Assembly: GCF_027625935.1 (NCBI RefSeq)
Contig: NZ_CP115300.1
Span: forward strand, 8,308,001-8,372,000
Direction of reading: 5' to 3'
From: Streptomyces camelliae
GTDB lineage: Bacteria; Actinomycetota; Actinomycetes; Streptomycetales; Streptomycetaceae
DNA: 64,000 nt
How positions within the stretch are numbered: the first letter of the stretch is position 1; each line of letters opens with the position of its first letter. The position numbers and the translations under genes were made by a program. The notes below the pieces were generated by a model that was not told the DNA's origin, searched no databases, and worked only from the letters and a program-made list of their open reading frames with translations. Below are positions 1-12,558 of this stretch, piece after piece.

Positions 1-688
1 CGGCCTTGAGGAACCGGTGGCCGTGCCGGGAGGTGATCTCGAACTTGTAGCGGGCGCCCTCGCCGATCCCGGGCAGGAACAGCTCCCACACCCCGGACGC
101 GCCGAGCGAGCGCATCGGATACTGGGTGCCGTCCCAGTAGGTGAAGTCTCCGGCCACCCGCACCCCCTGGGCGTTCGGCGCCCACACGGTGAAGCGGGTG
201 CCGGTCACCCCCTGGTGCGTCATCGGCTCGGCGCCGAGCGCCTGCCACAGCTGCTCGTGCCGGCCCTCCCGGATCAGATGCAGATCCAGCTCGCCGAGGG
301 CGGGCAGGAAGCGGTACGGATCGTGTACCTCCTGCTCGGTGTCGTCGTACGTCACCAGCAGGGTGTACGACTCCGGGATCTCCGGGTACGGCAGCACCGC
401 GGCGAACAGACCGCCGCCCTCCGACCCGAGCGGGTGCCGCGTGCCGCCGGCGACGACGCTCACGGCGCGGGCGTTCGGGCGCAGCGCCCGGAACAGGGTG
501 CCGCCCGGCACCGGGTGGGCGCCCAGCAGGGCGTGCGGATCGTGATGGGCGCCGCTGAGCAGCCGGCCGCGCTCGGCCGGGTCGAGCGCGCCGGGACGGG
601 GGTCCTCCCGGACGGCGTCCGGGGCAGGGACGGCCTCGGCCGGCGCGGGGCCGGCCGTCTCGGGGAGCGAGGTGTCGCGCAGAGCCAT
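1..688 (-). CDS. glgB: 1,4-alpha-glucan branching enzyme, N-terminal part (cut by window edge)
   Basis: Branching enzyme that introduces alpha-1,6 branches into alpha-1,4-glucan in the cytoplasm. Only about 229 N-terminal residues are in the window. A Streptomyces-type N-terminal extension is followed by SGAHHDPHALLGAHP, typical of the first beta-sandwich of actinobacterial GlgB. A CBM48 domain follows with RFTVWAPNAQGVRVAGDF and FTYWDGTQYPMRSLG. The GH13 catalytic barrel lies off the left edge. The ATG at 688-686 is 4 bp after the stop of the maltokinase gene, so the two are almost certainly co-transcribed as the end of the glgE-treS-mak-glgB operon. GlgB would branch the linear maltosyl chains made by GlgE. 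Family assignment is firm; completeness cannot be judged here. Confidence 0.93.
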   Translation of the reverse strand, partial: MALRDTSLPETAGPAPAEAVPAPDAVREDPRPGALDPAERGRLLSGAHHDPHALLGAHPVPGGTLFRALRPNARAVSVVAGGTRHPLGSEGGGLFAAVLPYPEIPESYTLLVTYDDTEQEVHDPYRFLPALGELDLHLIREGRHEQLWQALGAEPMTHQGVTGTRFTVWAPNAQGVRVAGDFTYWDGTQYPMRSLGASGVWELFLPGIGEGARYKFEITSRHGHRFLKA

Positions 689-692
689 GCCG

Positions 693-2057
693 TCAGCCTC
701 CCCACACGGCGAGCCGCTTGATCGCCGCCATCGGAACCGGCAGCCAGTCCGGCCGGTGTCTCGCCTCGTACAGCACCTCGTACACCGCCCTGTCCGTCTC
801 GTGCGCGCGCAGCAGCGCGTGCTTCTTGCGTGGATCCCAGCCCGCGCGGGCCGCGTAGCCCGCGCAGAACGCCTCCCGGCAGCGGCGCGCCCATTCGGGT
901 CGCCAGGGGCGACGCTGCCGGGCGGCGTAGTCGAAGGAGCGCAGCATGCCCGCCACGTCCCGCACCGGGGACTGCGGGGCCCGGCGCTCGGCCAGCGGCC
1001 GGGACGGCTCGCCCTCGAAGTCGATGACGAACCAGTCGCGGCCGGCCCGCAGCACCTGTCCGAGGTGCAGATCACCGTGCACGCGCTGGGCGGACGGCCC
1101 GGCGTCGCACGTGGCGAGCGCCCCGAACGCCGCTCTGAGCCCCGGCACATAGGGCCGCAGTCCCGGTACGGCGTGCGCGGCCGCGTCCAGCCGCGCGGAC
1201 ATGGCCTGTGCCGTACGGCTGTTCTCGCCCGGTCCGGCCGGTCCGAACGCCTCGGCCAGTGCGAGATGCACCTCGGCCATGGCCCGGCCCAGCTCCCGGG
1301 CCTCGGCGGTGAAGTCGTCGCCCGCGGCGAGCGCGCGCAGCGCCAGCGTCCAGCCGTCGGTCGCGTCCGGCAGGAACGGCTGGAGCACCCCGAGCGTGGC
1401 CGGCCGCGGCGCGCTCGTGCCGAACCAGGCCACCGGCGCCGGCACCCGGGTGCACCCCTGGGCGGCGAGCGCCGCGGACACCTCCAGGTCCGGGTTGACG
1501 CCCGGCTGGATGCGCCGGAAGACCTTCAGGATGTACGCGTCGCCGTACACGATCGAGGAGTTGGACTGCTCCGCCTCCAGCAGGCGCGGCGGCAGCCCAC
1601 CGGGCAGCGCGGCCTCGGGATCCGCCTCGAAGCGCAGCGGCCCGGCCGTGCCGGGATGCCGCAGCCGCTCCAGCAGCAGATGGGCCGAGCGCGGATCGTG
1701 CAGCGCGTCGTACACCGCGAGCCCGGCGAACGGCCCCTGCTCGGCGCGTCCGATGAACGCCCGTTCCAGCCGCGGGGCGAGATGCTCACGCAGGCCGAGC
1801 AGCAGCTGGTAGCAGTCGCCGGGCGGGGGAGTGCCGCCCGGTGTGGGCACCGGGGCGTGCGAGGCGTGCACCAGCAGATGCAGACACCCTGGGAACAGCT
1901 CGGTCACGGACAGCACCGAAAGGTCCGTGACCGGCCGGTCCTTGCCGGCGAACCAGCGCTGCCGCGGCAGCCACTCCTGCAGCAGCCCGCCCAGCGAGGC
2001 CAGGGGGTCATCGAGGTCCGCCGCGCTGCTCGGTCGGACAGTGATGGTCTTCGGCAT
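693..2057 (-). CDS. mak: Maltokinase (Pep2-type, ATP-dependent)
   Basis: Phosphorylates maltose to alpha-maltose-1-phosphate, the substrate of GlgE. The 454-residue protein has the N-terminal maltokinase cap (LLQEWLPRQRWFAGKD, residues about 25-40). It also has an aminoglycoside-phosphotransferase-like core with YILKVFRR (Lys178 region), the catalytic loop HGDLHLGQVL (327-336) and the metal-binding DFEGEPSRP (346-354). Length fits stand-alone maltokinases; some actinobacteria fuse it to TreS, but here the two are separate. It sits 30 bp after treS and 4 bp before glgB. In Streptomyces this gene has been called pep2. Start ATG at 2057. Confidence 0.95.
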   Translation of the reverse strand: MPKTITVRPSSAADLDDPLASLGGLLQEWLPRQRWFAGKDRPVTDLSVLSVTELFPGCLHLLVHASHAPVPTPGGTPPPGDCYQLLLGLREHLAPRLERAFIGRAEQGPFAGLAVYDALHDPRSAHLLLERLRHPGTAGPLRFEADPEAALPGGLPPRLLEAEQSNSSIVYGDAYILKVFRRIQPGVNPDLEVSAALAAQGCTRVPAPVAWFGTSAPRPATLGVLQPFLPDATDGWTLALRALAAGDDFTAEARELGRAMAEVHLALAEAFGPAGPGENSRTAQAMSARLDAAAHAVPGLRPYVPGLRAAFGALATCDAGPSAQRVHGDLHLGQVLRAGRDWFVIDFEGEPSRPLAERRAPQSPVRDVAGMLRSFDYAARQRRPWRPEWARRCREAFCAGYAARAGWDPRKKHALLRAHETDRAVYEVLYEARHRPDWLPVPMAAIKRLAVWGG

Positions 2058-2087
2058 GACGCGCGTCCTTTCCTCGGCGCCGGGCGT

Positions 2088-3799
<1,712 letters not shown>

Positions 3800-3803
<4 letters not shown>

Positions 3804-5791
3804 GACGCTGCGGGCCCTCCGATCTGGGGCGTCTCTCGCCCGACGTGGAGCACGTGCGCCGGCGCGCTGCCGGGCGTCAGACGCACGTAGTTGGTCCTGC
3901 CCCAGTGGTACGACTCGCCCGTCAGTTCGTCGTGTACGGACAGGGCGGCGTCCCAGTCCAGGCCGAGTTGCGGCATGTCCAACGAGACCGTGGCCTCCTG
4001 GGTGTGGTGGGGGTCGAGGTTGACGACCACGATGACCGTGTCCGTCCCCGTGCTCTTGCTGTAGGCGAGCACGGCATCGTTGTCGGTCGGGTGGAAACGG
4101 AGATCGCGCAGTTGGCGCAGGGCGGGGTGGTTGCGGCGGATGGTGTTCAGCCGGGTGATGAGCGGGGCGATGCTGCGGCCCTCGCGCTCGGCCGCCGCCC
4201 AGTCGCGGGGCCTGAGCTGGTACTTCTCGGAGTCGAGGTACTCCTCGCCGCCTTCCTTGAGCGGGGTGTTCTCGCACAGCTCGTAGCCGCTGTAGATGCC
4301 CCAGGTGGGGGAGAGGGTGGCGGCGAGCACGGCACGGACCTCGAAGGCGGGGCGGCCGCCGTGCTGGAGGTAGGCGTGCAGGATGTCCGGGGTGTTGGCG
4401 AACAGGTTGGGCCGCATGTACGCAGCCGCCTCACCCGCCAACTCACTGAGGTATTCGGTGAGTTCGTGCTTGTTGTTGCGCCAGGTGAAGTAGGTGTACG
4501 ACTGCTGGAAGCCGATCTGGGCGAGGGTGTGCATCATCGCGGGGCGGGTGAAGGCCTCGGCCAGGAAGATCACGTCGGGGTCGGTGCCGTTGATCTCGGC
4601 GATGACCCGTTCCCAGAAGACGACCGGTTTGGTGTGCGGGTTGTCGACGCGGAAGATCCGCACTCCGTGGTCCATCCAGTGCCGCAGGATCCGTACGGTC
4701 TCGGCGACCAGGCCGTCCATGTCGGCGTCGAAGGCGACGGGGTAGATGTCCTGGTACTTCTTCGGCGGGTTCTCGGCGTAGGCGATCGTGCCGTCGGCCC
4801 GGTGATGGAACCACTCGGGGTGTTTCTGCACCCAGGGGTGGTCCGGCGAGCACTGCAACGCGAAGTCGAGGGCGATCTCCAGACGCGACTCCCGTGCCTC
4901 GGCGACGAAATGATCGAAGTCCTCGATCGTGCCGAGGCCGGGGTGGACGGCGTCGTGACCGCCCTCGGGAGACCCGATGGCCCAGGGCACTCCCACGTCG
5001 TCCGGACCGGCGGTGAGGGTGTTGTTGGGGCCCTTGCGGAACGTCGTACCGATCGGATGGACGGGCGGGAGATAGACGACGTCGAAGCCCATCTCCGCGA
5101 TCGCCTTCAGCCGCCGCGCCGCGGTCCGGAAGGTGCCGTGCGGCTGCTCGGCGGTGCCCTCGGAGCGGGGGAAGAACTCGTACCAGGAGCCGTACAGGGC
5201 CCGCTCCCGCTCCACCAGCAACGGCATCGGATCCGACGCGGTGACCAACTCCCGCAGCGGATACTGGGCCAGGAGCGCGTCCACCTCCGGGGACAGAGCC
5301 GGCTTCAGGCGCTCGTGCACCGACCGGGAGTCGTCGCCGAGGGCGCGCGCGGCGGCCAGGACGAGGTCGCGTTCCGGGCCCTTCGGCACTCCGGCGGCTG
5401 CCCGCTCGTACAACTCGGCGCCCTCCTCCAGGACCAGCCCGGTGTCGACGCCCGCCGGGATCTTGACCGAGGCGGTGTGCCGCCAGGTCGCCACCGGGTC
5501 GGACCAGGCCTCGACGCGGAAGGTCCAGCGGCCCGTCGCGTCCGGCGTGACCTCCGCGCCCCACAGGTCGCTGCCGGGAGACAGCTCCCGCATCGGTGTC
5601 CACGGGCCACGGCGGCCCTTCGGATCGCGCAGGACCACGTTGGCACCCACGGCGTCGTGCCCTTCGCGGAACACGGTCGCCGTGACCTGGAAGGTCTCCC
5701 CGGCCACCGCCTTCGCCGGGCGCCTGCCGCACTCCACGGCCGGCCGGACGTCACGTACCGGTACACGGCCGATGGCCGGGGTCCTGCGCAT
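3800..5791 (-). CDS. glgE: Alpha-1,4-glucan:maltose-1-phosphate maltosyltransferase
   Basis: Transfers maltosyl units from alpha-maltose-1-phosphate to the non-reducing end of alpha-1,4-glucan (GH13_3). The 663-residue protein starts at the ATG preceded by GGAGGTGA six bases upstream; the longer open frame has no comparable start. An N-terminal beta-sandwich (about 1-110) and a helical segment precede the barrel. The barrel carries [17 protein letters not shown] (241-257), [17 protein letters not shown] with nucleophile Asp383, and [12 protein letters not shown] with acid/base Glu412. It is the first gene of the minus-strand operon and was named pep1 in older Streptomyces work. A 13-bp-arm hairpin lies 19 bp upstream of the start, so its leader may be regulated. 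Confidence 0.96.
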
Positions 5792-5810
5792 GTATCTCAC
5801 CTCCGCCGTG

Positions 5811-5841
5811 CGCGAAGCCGGGCACCGGGCCCGGCTTCGCG
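5811..5841 (-). terminator. Strong hairpin between the DUF5133 gene and glgE
   Basis: Perfect inverted repeat with 13-bp arms (CGCGAAGCCGGGC / GCCCGGCTTCGCG) and a 5-base loop ACCGG. It lies downstream of the DUF5133 gene and only 19 bp before the glgE ATG, just before its Shine-Dalgarno sequence. No U-tract follows, which is common for actinomycete terminators. Because there is no room for a promoter between hairpin and glgE, it may act as an attenuator or leader structure instead of a simple terminator. Confidence 0.7.
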
Positions 5842-5898
5842 ATCCAGGACGGGCCGACTCACGTCGGTCCCGGGGGGAACGCCTTGTACGGTGCCAGC

Positions 5899-6198
5899 TC
5901 AGGGGCTTGACGCCGTGGAACGCCGCTCCGGTGGCGGCGGTCTTCTCGCCTTCCGGCGACGTTTCGGCCGCCCGTTCTGCTCGCGCAGGTAGGTGACCAG
6001 GCTGGTGCGCAGATAGCGTTCGGCCGCGTCCGCCGCCTCGCGGGCGCAGCGTTTGCCCATCAGTACGCACAGCGTGTAACCCGAGTCCTCGAAGGTGGCC
6101 CGGACCGTGCGGTCGTGGGGCGAGGCGAGCATCACGCGCTCCCACGCCCGGTAACGCCGCAACTGCCGGGCCACTTCGGCCTTGGCGGGTAGCAGCAT
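5899..6198 (-). CDS. DUF5133 domain protein (Streptomyces-specific small protein)
   Basis: A 99-residue protein of unknown function. MLLPAKAEVARQLRRYRAWE, ATFEDSGYTLCVLMGKR and the following helix AREAADAAERYL resemble the DUF5133 family. These are short Streptomyces proteins that usually start MLL and carry a central YTLCV-like motif. The C-terminal 30 residues are basic and low in complexity (PKRRRKARRPPPPERR), an extension beyond the domain. I chose the ATG at 6198, with GAAAGG about 10 bases upstream; a GTG 12 bases further up is possible. It precedes glgE on the same strand but is separated from it by a strong hairpin. No catalytic or membrane signature is visible. Confidence 0.72.
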   Translation of the reverse strand: MLLPAKAEVARQLRRYRAWERVMLASPHDRTVRATFEDSGYTLCVLMGKRCAREAADAAERYLRTSLVTYLREQNGRPKRRRKARRPPPPERRSTASSP

Positions 6199-6500
6199 CG
6201 CCGTCTTCACCTTTCACGCTCTCGACTGGGCGCGTTCCCGACGGTCGGGTGGTGTCCGCGCACGGAAGGGCACGGCACCGTTACGGCGATCGAGGCTTTC
6301 ACTTATGGTGCACGCACGACGACGCAGCGTCTTGTTGGAGCTTCAACCATGGGTGGTGTCGGGTGCTCGTGTTGCACGAATGGCGTAGTGACCGCACCGT
6401 GGAGGTGACTCAGAAGCGATCTGCCCTCACGCTGTGTGTCCGGGATCCCTCCCGGACAGGCGCGGGGAGCCAGAGCTTCGCCGGTGAGGAGCAAGCGACG
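6199..6500. promoter_or_regulatory. Divergent intergenic region with leader hairpin (6437-6458)
   Basis: About 300 bp between the divergent DUF5133 and HATPase-like genes, expected to hold promoters for both arms of the glucan locus. I cannot assign clear -35/-10 pairs. The one clear structure is a perfect inverted repeat TGTCCGGGA-TCCC-TCCCGGACA at 6437-6458, ending 42 bp before the ATG of the HATPase-like gene, so it would lie in that gene's leader or act as an operator. GAGGAG at 6486-6491 is the ribosome-binding site. Confidence 0.5.
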
Positions 6501-7075
6501 ATGAAGACCGCAGTGCCCTGCTACTACCACCTCGACGTGGAAGTGAGCCCGGAACGGGTGGGACAGGTCAGCCGCATCCTGGCCGCCCACCTGCGTTACT
6601 GGGACCTGGAGAATCTCACGGACCCCGTCTGCCGCGGCACCGAGCTGCTGCTGCGGGCGATCCACCAGCACGCCTCCGACAAGCACACGTCGATCGAGAT
6701 GTGGTGGAACGGACAGCACCTGATCACCGCCTTCGGCGACGACGACCCCGATCTGCGCCCCGACCAGGACCTGCGGGCCTGTCTCGCGGACATCGCCGCC
6801 ATGAGCGACGGCTGGGGCTGTTGCGCCTCGGACACCGGCAGCAAGATCATCTGGTTCTCGCAGCGCGCCCGCGCCGGCGAGCGCGTCCCGCTGGTGCCCC
6901 TCGCGCCCGCGCCCACCCTGCGGCAGGGCCTGGAGGTGCCGCGCGAGCTGCCGGTTACCGTGCTGGCCGCCCCGGCCGGTGCCCCGGACGACACTCTGGC
7001 CGCCACGGCGGCCGCCGGGGACGACGGGCTGGCCGCACCGGCCGCCGTTCTGGGCGACACCCTGGAGGGCAGCCG

Positions 7076-7079
<4 letters not shown>
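6501..7079 (+). CDS. HATPase-like (RsbW/SpoIIAB-type) protein of the glucan locus
   Basis: A 192-residue protein translationally coupled to glgX by a GTGA overlap. The N-terminal 130 residues look like a small GHKL/anti-sigma-type ATPase fold: a helix with VCRGTELLLRAIHQHASDKH in the place of the N-box, followed by the strands IEMWWNGQHLITAFGDDDPD. The usual G-boxes are hard to see, so ATP binding is uncertain. The C-terminal 50 residues are Ala/Asp-rich and low in complexity. The ATG at 6501 has GAGGAG nine bases upstream. The position suggests a regulator tied to glycogen or trehalose metabolism, but no function is established by the sequence. Similar proteins sit beside glycogen genes in other Streptomyces, from memory only. 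Confidence 0.6.
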
Positions 7080-9222
<2,143 letters not shown>

Positions 9223-9226
<4 letters not shown>

Positions 9227-10032
9227 CGCTGCCGGCGTGCCGTCACGGTGAACTGCGCCCCGTCCGCATCCCGCAGGATCGCCTCGTCCTCCTCCTCGCT
9301 CAGCACACTGCCCCCGTGCTTCTCGGCCGTGCGGGCGCAGCCCAGGACGTCCGCGACGGCGAAGTGGATCTGCCAGTGCGGCCGCACGGAGGGATCCGGT
9401 GCCGACTCCAGCGCGCCCGAGTCGATCCGCGCCACGATGTCGCCCTCGCTGCGCAGCACCACCTCACCGCCCTCGTACTCCACCTCGCAGCAGCCCGGCA
9501 GCCCGGACGCCCAGTCGAGGATCTCGCCGTAGAACATCGCGGCGTCGAAGGCGTCGCGGGTGTGCAGCCGTATGAACGTCGGTGACGCCCGCCGCCAGGC
9601 CTCCCAGTTGCCGACCAGTTCCCCCTGCCAGATCCCGAAGGTCGCCCCGTCCCGGTCGGCGAGCAGCGCGGCCCGGCCCGGCGGGAAGGACAGCGGTCCG
9701 ACGGCCGCCGTACCGCCGCGCTCGCGGGCCCGGGCCACGGCCACGTCGGCGTCCGGCACGGCGAAGTACGGCGTCCAGGCCACGGCCATCTGCCACATCG
9801 CGGCGACGGCGGCGATCCCCGCCACCGGCACCCCGTCGGCCAGCGCGATCCGGAAGTGCTCACCGAGTTTGGCGCCGCGCCAGCGCCAGCCCAGGACGGC
9901 CGTGTAGAAGTCCTGGGTGGCCTTCAGGTCCCGGCTGGTCAGGCTCACCCAGCACGGGGCGCCGAAGACGGAGTGCGTGGAGATGATGTCCCGTCGGCGA
10001 GGTCCACCGTCGGCAGGGGGGTTCTGGTTCAT
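9223..10032 (-). CDS. VOC-family (glyoxalase/bleomycin-resistance fold) protein
   Basis: A 269-residue protein with two tandem vicinal-oxygen-chelate modules. The first (about 25-130) has APCWVSLTSRDLKATQDFYT, then VLGWRWR and FGIWQGE. The second (about 145-265) has FIRLHTRDAFDAAMFYGEIL and a final HFAVADVLGCARTAEKHGG. Such two-module VOC proteins are common in Streptomyces and mostly of unknown substrate. The ATG at 10032 has AGGA ten bases upstream. Its TAG stop shares bases with the glgX TAA stop. It is divergent from a MarR gene. It could be an antibiotic-binding or hydroxylase-like member; nothing in the sequence decides. Confidence 0.85.
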
Positions 10033-10130
10033 GGCGCTCGCGTCCTGCGGTAGGGGACGGTCTGGCACCAGTGTCCACTGCGCGAGCCGTTTCGCGCTCC
10101 TTGACCTCTTTTGACCTCCTCGTGAGGAAA

Positions 10131-10149
10131 TAGCTCTGTAACAGAGGTA
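10131..10149. promoter_or_regulatory. Palindromic operator candidate upstream of MarR-ABC operon
   Basis: CTCTGT-A-ACAGAG (10134-10146) is a perfect 6-bp-arm palindrome, extending with one mismatch to 19 bp. It ends 11 bp before the MarR start codon. Two copies of TTGACCTC lie at 10101-10108 and 10111-10118 and could supply a -35 element. Position and symmetry fit autoregulation by the MarR protein, which is an inference. Confidence 0.5.
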
Positions 10150-10160
10150 ATCTTCGAAGA

Positions 10161-10616
10161 GTGGAGGACGAGACCTTCCCGGAGGAGCTCGCGGACACGC
10201 TGGTGCGCATTCAGCGGCTGGTCCGGCGGCGCCTGCGCGGCGGGCTGAGCGTGCCCCGCCTGCGCGGTGCCGAGGTGGAGCTGCTGCGGCTGGTCGAGGC
10301 GCGGCCCGGCATCGGCATCTCGGACGCGGCCAGGGCACTGCACCTGGCGGGCAACTCCGTCTCCACCCTGGTCAACCAGCTGGTCAAGGGCGGGCAGCTG
10401 CTCCGGGAGACCGACCCGGCCGACCGCCGCGCCGCGCGCCTGCTGCTCACCGAGGCCGCCGGACAGCGGCTCGCCGACTGGCGGCGGCGCCGGGCAGAGC
10501 TGGTCGCGCGGCATGTCTCCCGGCTCGACGCGGCCGACCGGGAGGCCCTCCGCGCCGCCCTTCCGGCGCTGCGCAAGCTGGCCGTCACCCTGCACGAGGA
10601 GGCCGAGGAGCCATGA
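10161..10616 (+). CDS. MarR-family transcriptional regulator
   Basis: A 151-residue winged-helix regulator starting at GTG 10161. The core is EVELLRLVEARPGIGISDAA, followed by the recognition helix region NSVSTLVNQLVKGGQLLRET and the wing DPADRRAARLLLTEAA, the classic MarR DxRxxR motif. It overlaps the ABC ATPase start by ATGA, so regulator and exporter form one operon. MarR proteins beside drug-type ABC exporters usually repress them until a ligand binds. A palindrome lies just upstream. Confidence 0.92.
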   Translation: MEDETFPEELADTLVRIQRLVRRRLRGGLSVPRLRGAEVELLRLVEARPGIGISDAARALHLAGNSVSTLVNQLVKGGQLLRETDPADRRAARLLLTEAAGQRLADWRRRRAELVARHVSRLDAADREALRAALPALRKLAVTLHEEAEEP

Positions 10617-11563
10617 CGAGCGACAGGGACAGCGACCTGGCCGGCCTGTCCGGTGTGTCCGCCGAGGGCCCGTCGGGTGCGACCGCGCAGGACCCGTCCG
10701 GCGTGTCCGCCGAAAACCTGCCCGCCGCGTCCGCCGAAACGGTGACCGAGGCCGTCACCTGCACCGCTCTCGCCTACGCGTTCGGCGACACCAAGGCCGT
10801 CGACGGGCTCGACCTGGCGGTCCGCGAGGGCGAGGTGTTCGGACTGCTCGGCCCGAACGGCGCTGGCAAGACCACCGCCATCCGCTGCATCACCACCCTG
10901 CTGCCCGTCCCCGCCGGCACGGTCCGGGTCTTCGGCCACGACGCCGCCAGGGAGCGGATGGCGGTGCGCCGCCTGCTCGGCTACGTTCCGCAGCAGCTGT
11001 CCGCCGACAGCGGGCTCACCGGCCGGGAGAACGTCACCCTGTTCGCCCGCGTCTTCGACGTGCCCCGGCGCGAGCGCGCCGCACGCGTCGCCCAGGCCCT
11101 CGCCGCCGTCGGCCTCACCGACGCCGCCGGCCGGCTCGCCGGCACCTACTCCGGCGGTATGGTCCGCCGGCTCGAACTCGCCCAGGCCCTGGTCAGCGCG
11201 CCCCGGCTGCTGATCCTCGACGAGCCCACCATCGGCCTGGACCCGATCGCCCGCACCGGCGTCTGGGAACACATCAACGCCGTCCGCGCGGCCACCGGCA
11301 TGACCGTCCTGGTCACCACCCACTCCATGGACGAGGCAGACCGGTACTGCGACCGGGTCGGCCTGATGCACCGCGGCCGGATCCGCGCCCTCGGCACCCC
11401 GGCCGAGCTGCGCCAGGGCCTCGCCGAACGCCGGGGCACCGACACCCTGCCCACGCTGGAGGACGTCTTCCGCGACGTCGCCGGCAGCGGTCTCGACGAC
11501 ACGTCAGCAGGAGGTTTCCGCGATGTCCGCAGCACCCGCCGCACCGCGCACCGCGTCGGCTGA
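10613..11563 (+). CDS. ABC transporter ATP-binding protein (DrrA-type exporter)
   Basis: Cytoplasmic ATPase subunit of an ABC-2 exporter, 316 residues. After an unusual Ser/Ala-rich N-terminal tail of about 45 residues come Walker A GLLGPNGAGKTTAIR, the Q-loop GYVPQQLSADSGLTGREN, the signature TYSGGMVRRLELAQAL, Walker B LLILDEPTIGLDP and the switch VTTHSMDEADRYCDRVGLM. The C-terminal LEDVFRDVAGS is typical of daunorubicin-resistance-type ATPases. It overlaps MarR by four bases and the permease by 41 bases. Substrate unknown; a drug or lipid is likely for the family. Confidence 0.93.
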   Translation: MTSDRDSDLAGLSGVSAEGPSGATAQDPSGVSAENLPAASAETVTEAVTCTALAYAFGDTKAVDGLDLAVREGEVFGLLGPNGAGKTTAIRCITTLLPVPAGTVRVFGHDAARERMAVRRLLGYVPQQLSADSGLTGRENVTLFARVFDVPRRERAARVAQALAAVGLTDAAGRLAGTYSGGMVRRLELAQALVSAPRLLILDEPTIGLDPIARTGVWEHINAVRAATGMTVLVTTHSMDEADRYCDRVGLMHRGRIRALGTPAELRQGLAERRGTDTLPTLEDVFRDVAGSGLDDTSAGGFRDVRSTRRTAHRVG

Positions 11564-12368
11564 CCGCACGGATCTGCTGCTCACCCCGCCCGTGCCCCGC
11601 GCGGGCTGGCGGCTGCTGCCCGCCCGGGTCGCCGCCCTGTGCGCGGTCGAGCTGCAGAAGCTGCGCCACGACCGCACCGAGCTGTACACGCGCGCCGTCC
11701 AGCCCGCCCTGTGGCTGCTGATCTTCGGCCAGACGTTCACCCGGATCCGGGCGATCCCCACCGGCGGTGTGCCGTACGTCGACTATCTGGCGCCCGGCAT
11801 CATCGCCCAGTCCGCGATGTTCATCGCGATCTTCTACGGCATCCAGATCATCTGGGAGCGGGACGCGGGCATCCTCAACAAGCTCCTCGTCACCCCGACC
11901 CCACGCTCGGCGCTGATCACCGGCAAGGCGTTCGCGGCCGGGGTGAAGTCGCTGATCCAGGCGGTCGTCGTGATCGTGATCGCGGCCCTGCTCGGTGTCG
12001 CCCTCACCTGGAACCCGCTGAAGCTGCTCGGCGTCGCCGCCGCCGTGGTCCTCGCCGCGGTGTTCTTCTCCTGTCTGTCGATGACCATCGCGGGCATCGT
12101 CCTCAGCCGGGACCGGCTGATGGGCTTCGGGCAGGCGATCACCATGCCGCTGTTCTTCGGCTCCAACGCCCTCTACCCCGTTTCGGTGATGCCGGGCTGG
12201 CTCCAGGCCGTCAGCAAGGTCAACCCGCTGAGCTATCAAGTCGACGCCCTGCGCGGGCTGCTGCTCGGTACGCCGGCGCATCTCGGGTCCGACTTCGCGG
12301 TGCTGGCGGTGGCCGCCGCGCTCGGTGTCGCGGCCGCCTCCTCGTTGCTCGGCCGGCTGGCCCGCTGA
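11523..12368 (+). CDS. ABC-2 type permease (DrrB-type)
   Basis: Membrane subunit of the exporter, 281 residues with about six hydrophobic segments: PALWLLIFGQTF, APGIIAQSAMFIAIFYGIQI, SLIQAVVVIVIAALLGVAL, LGVAAAVVLAAVFFSCL and two more near the C-terminus. WERDAGILNKLLVTPTPRSA and FFGSNALYPVSVMPGWL, followed by NPLSYQVDALRG, are typical ABC2_membrane motifs. The ATG at 11523 has AGGAGG upstream and lies inside the 3' end of the ATPase gene, indicating tight coupling. Confidence 0.93.
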   Translation: MSAAPAAPRTASADRTDLLLTPPVPRAGWRLLPARVAALCAVELQKLRHDRTELYTRAVQPALWLLIFGQTFTRIRAIPTGGVPYVDYLAPGIIAQSAMFIAIFYGIQIIWERDAGILNKLLVTPTPRSALITGKAFAAGVKSLIQAVVVIVIAALLGVALTWNPLKLLGVAAAVVLAAVFFSCLSMTIAGIVLSRDRLMGFGQAITMPLFFGSNALYPVSVMPGWLQAVSKVNPLSYQVDALRGLLLGTPAHLGSDFAVLAVAAALGVAAASSLLGRLAR

Positions 12369-12558
12369 TCTTGCCGGGAACGTGATGTGCCACACGCGCG
12401 CGTACCCCGCGAAAAGGGGCCGTGAACGGATTCTTCCTGGGCAGCGCTTGATCAGCGATCAAAGCGGGCGAATCCGCTGGCCACAGCGCATTCCGCTCAT
12501 TTGACAGTGCGATCGGCGCACAGATAGACAGCAGCTCTCGAAGGTCGAGAGGGGCACT
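12369..12558. promoter_or_regulatory. Intergenic region with dyad TTGATC-AGC-GATCAA
   Basis: The 190-bp gap between the permease and the next gene contains a perfect palindrome TTGATCAGCGATCAA at 12448-12462, extendable on both sides with one bulged A to CGC...GCG (12445-12466). A small CCCC-GCGAAAA-GGGG hairpin lies further upstream (about 12407-12421) and may end the ABC operon. The dyad is 96 bp from the next start codon and could be an operator or part of a terminator. Confidence 0.4.
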
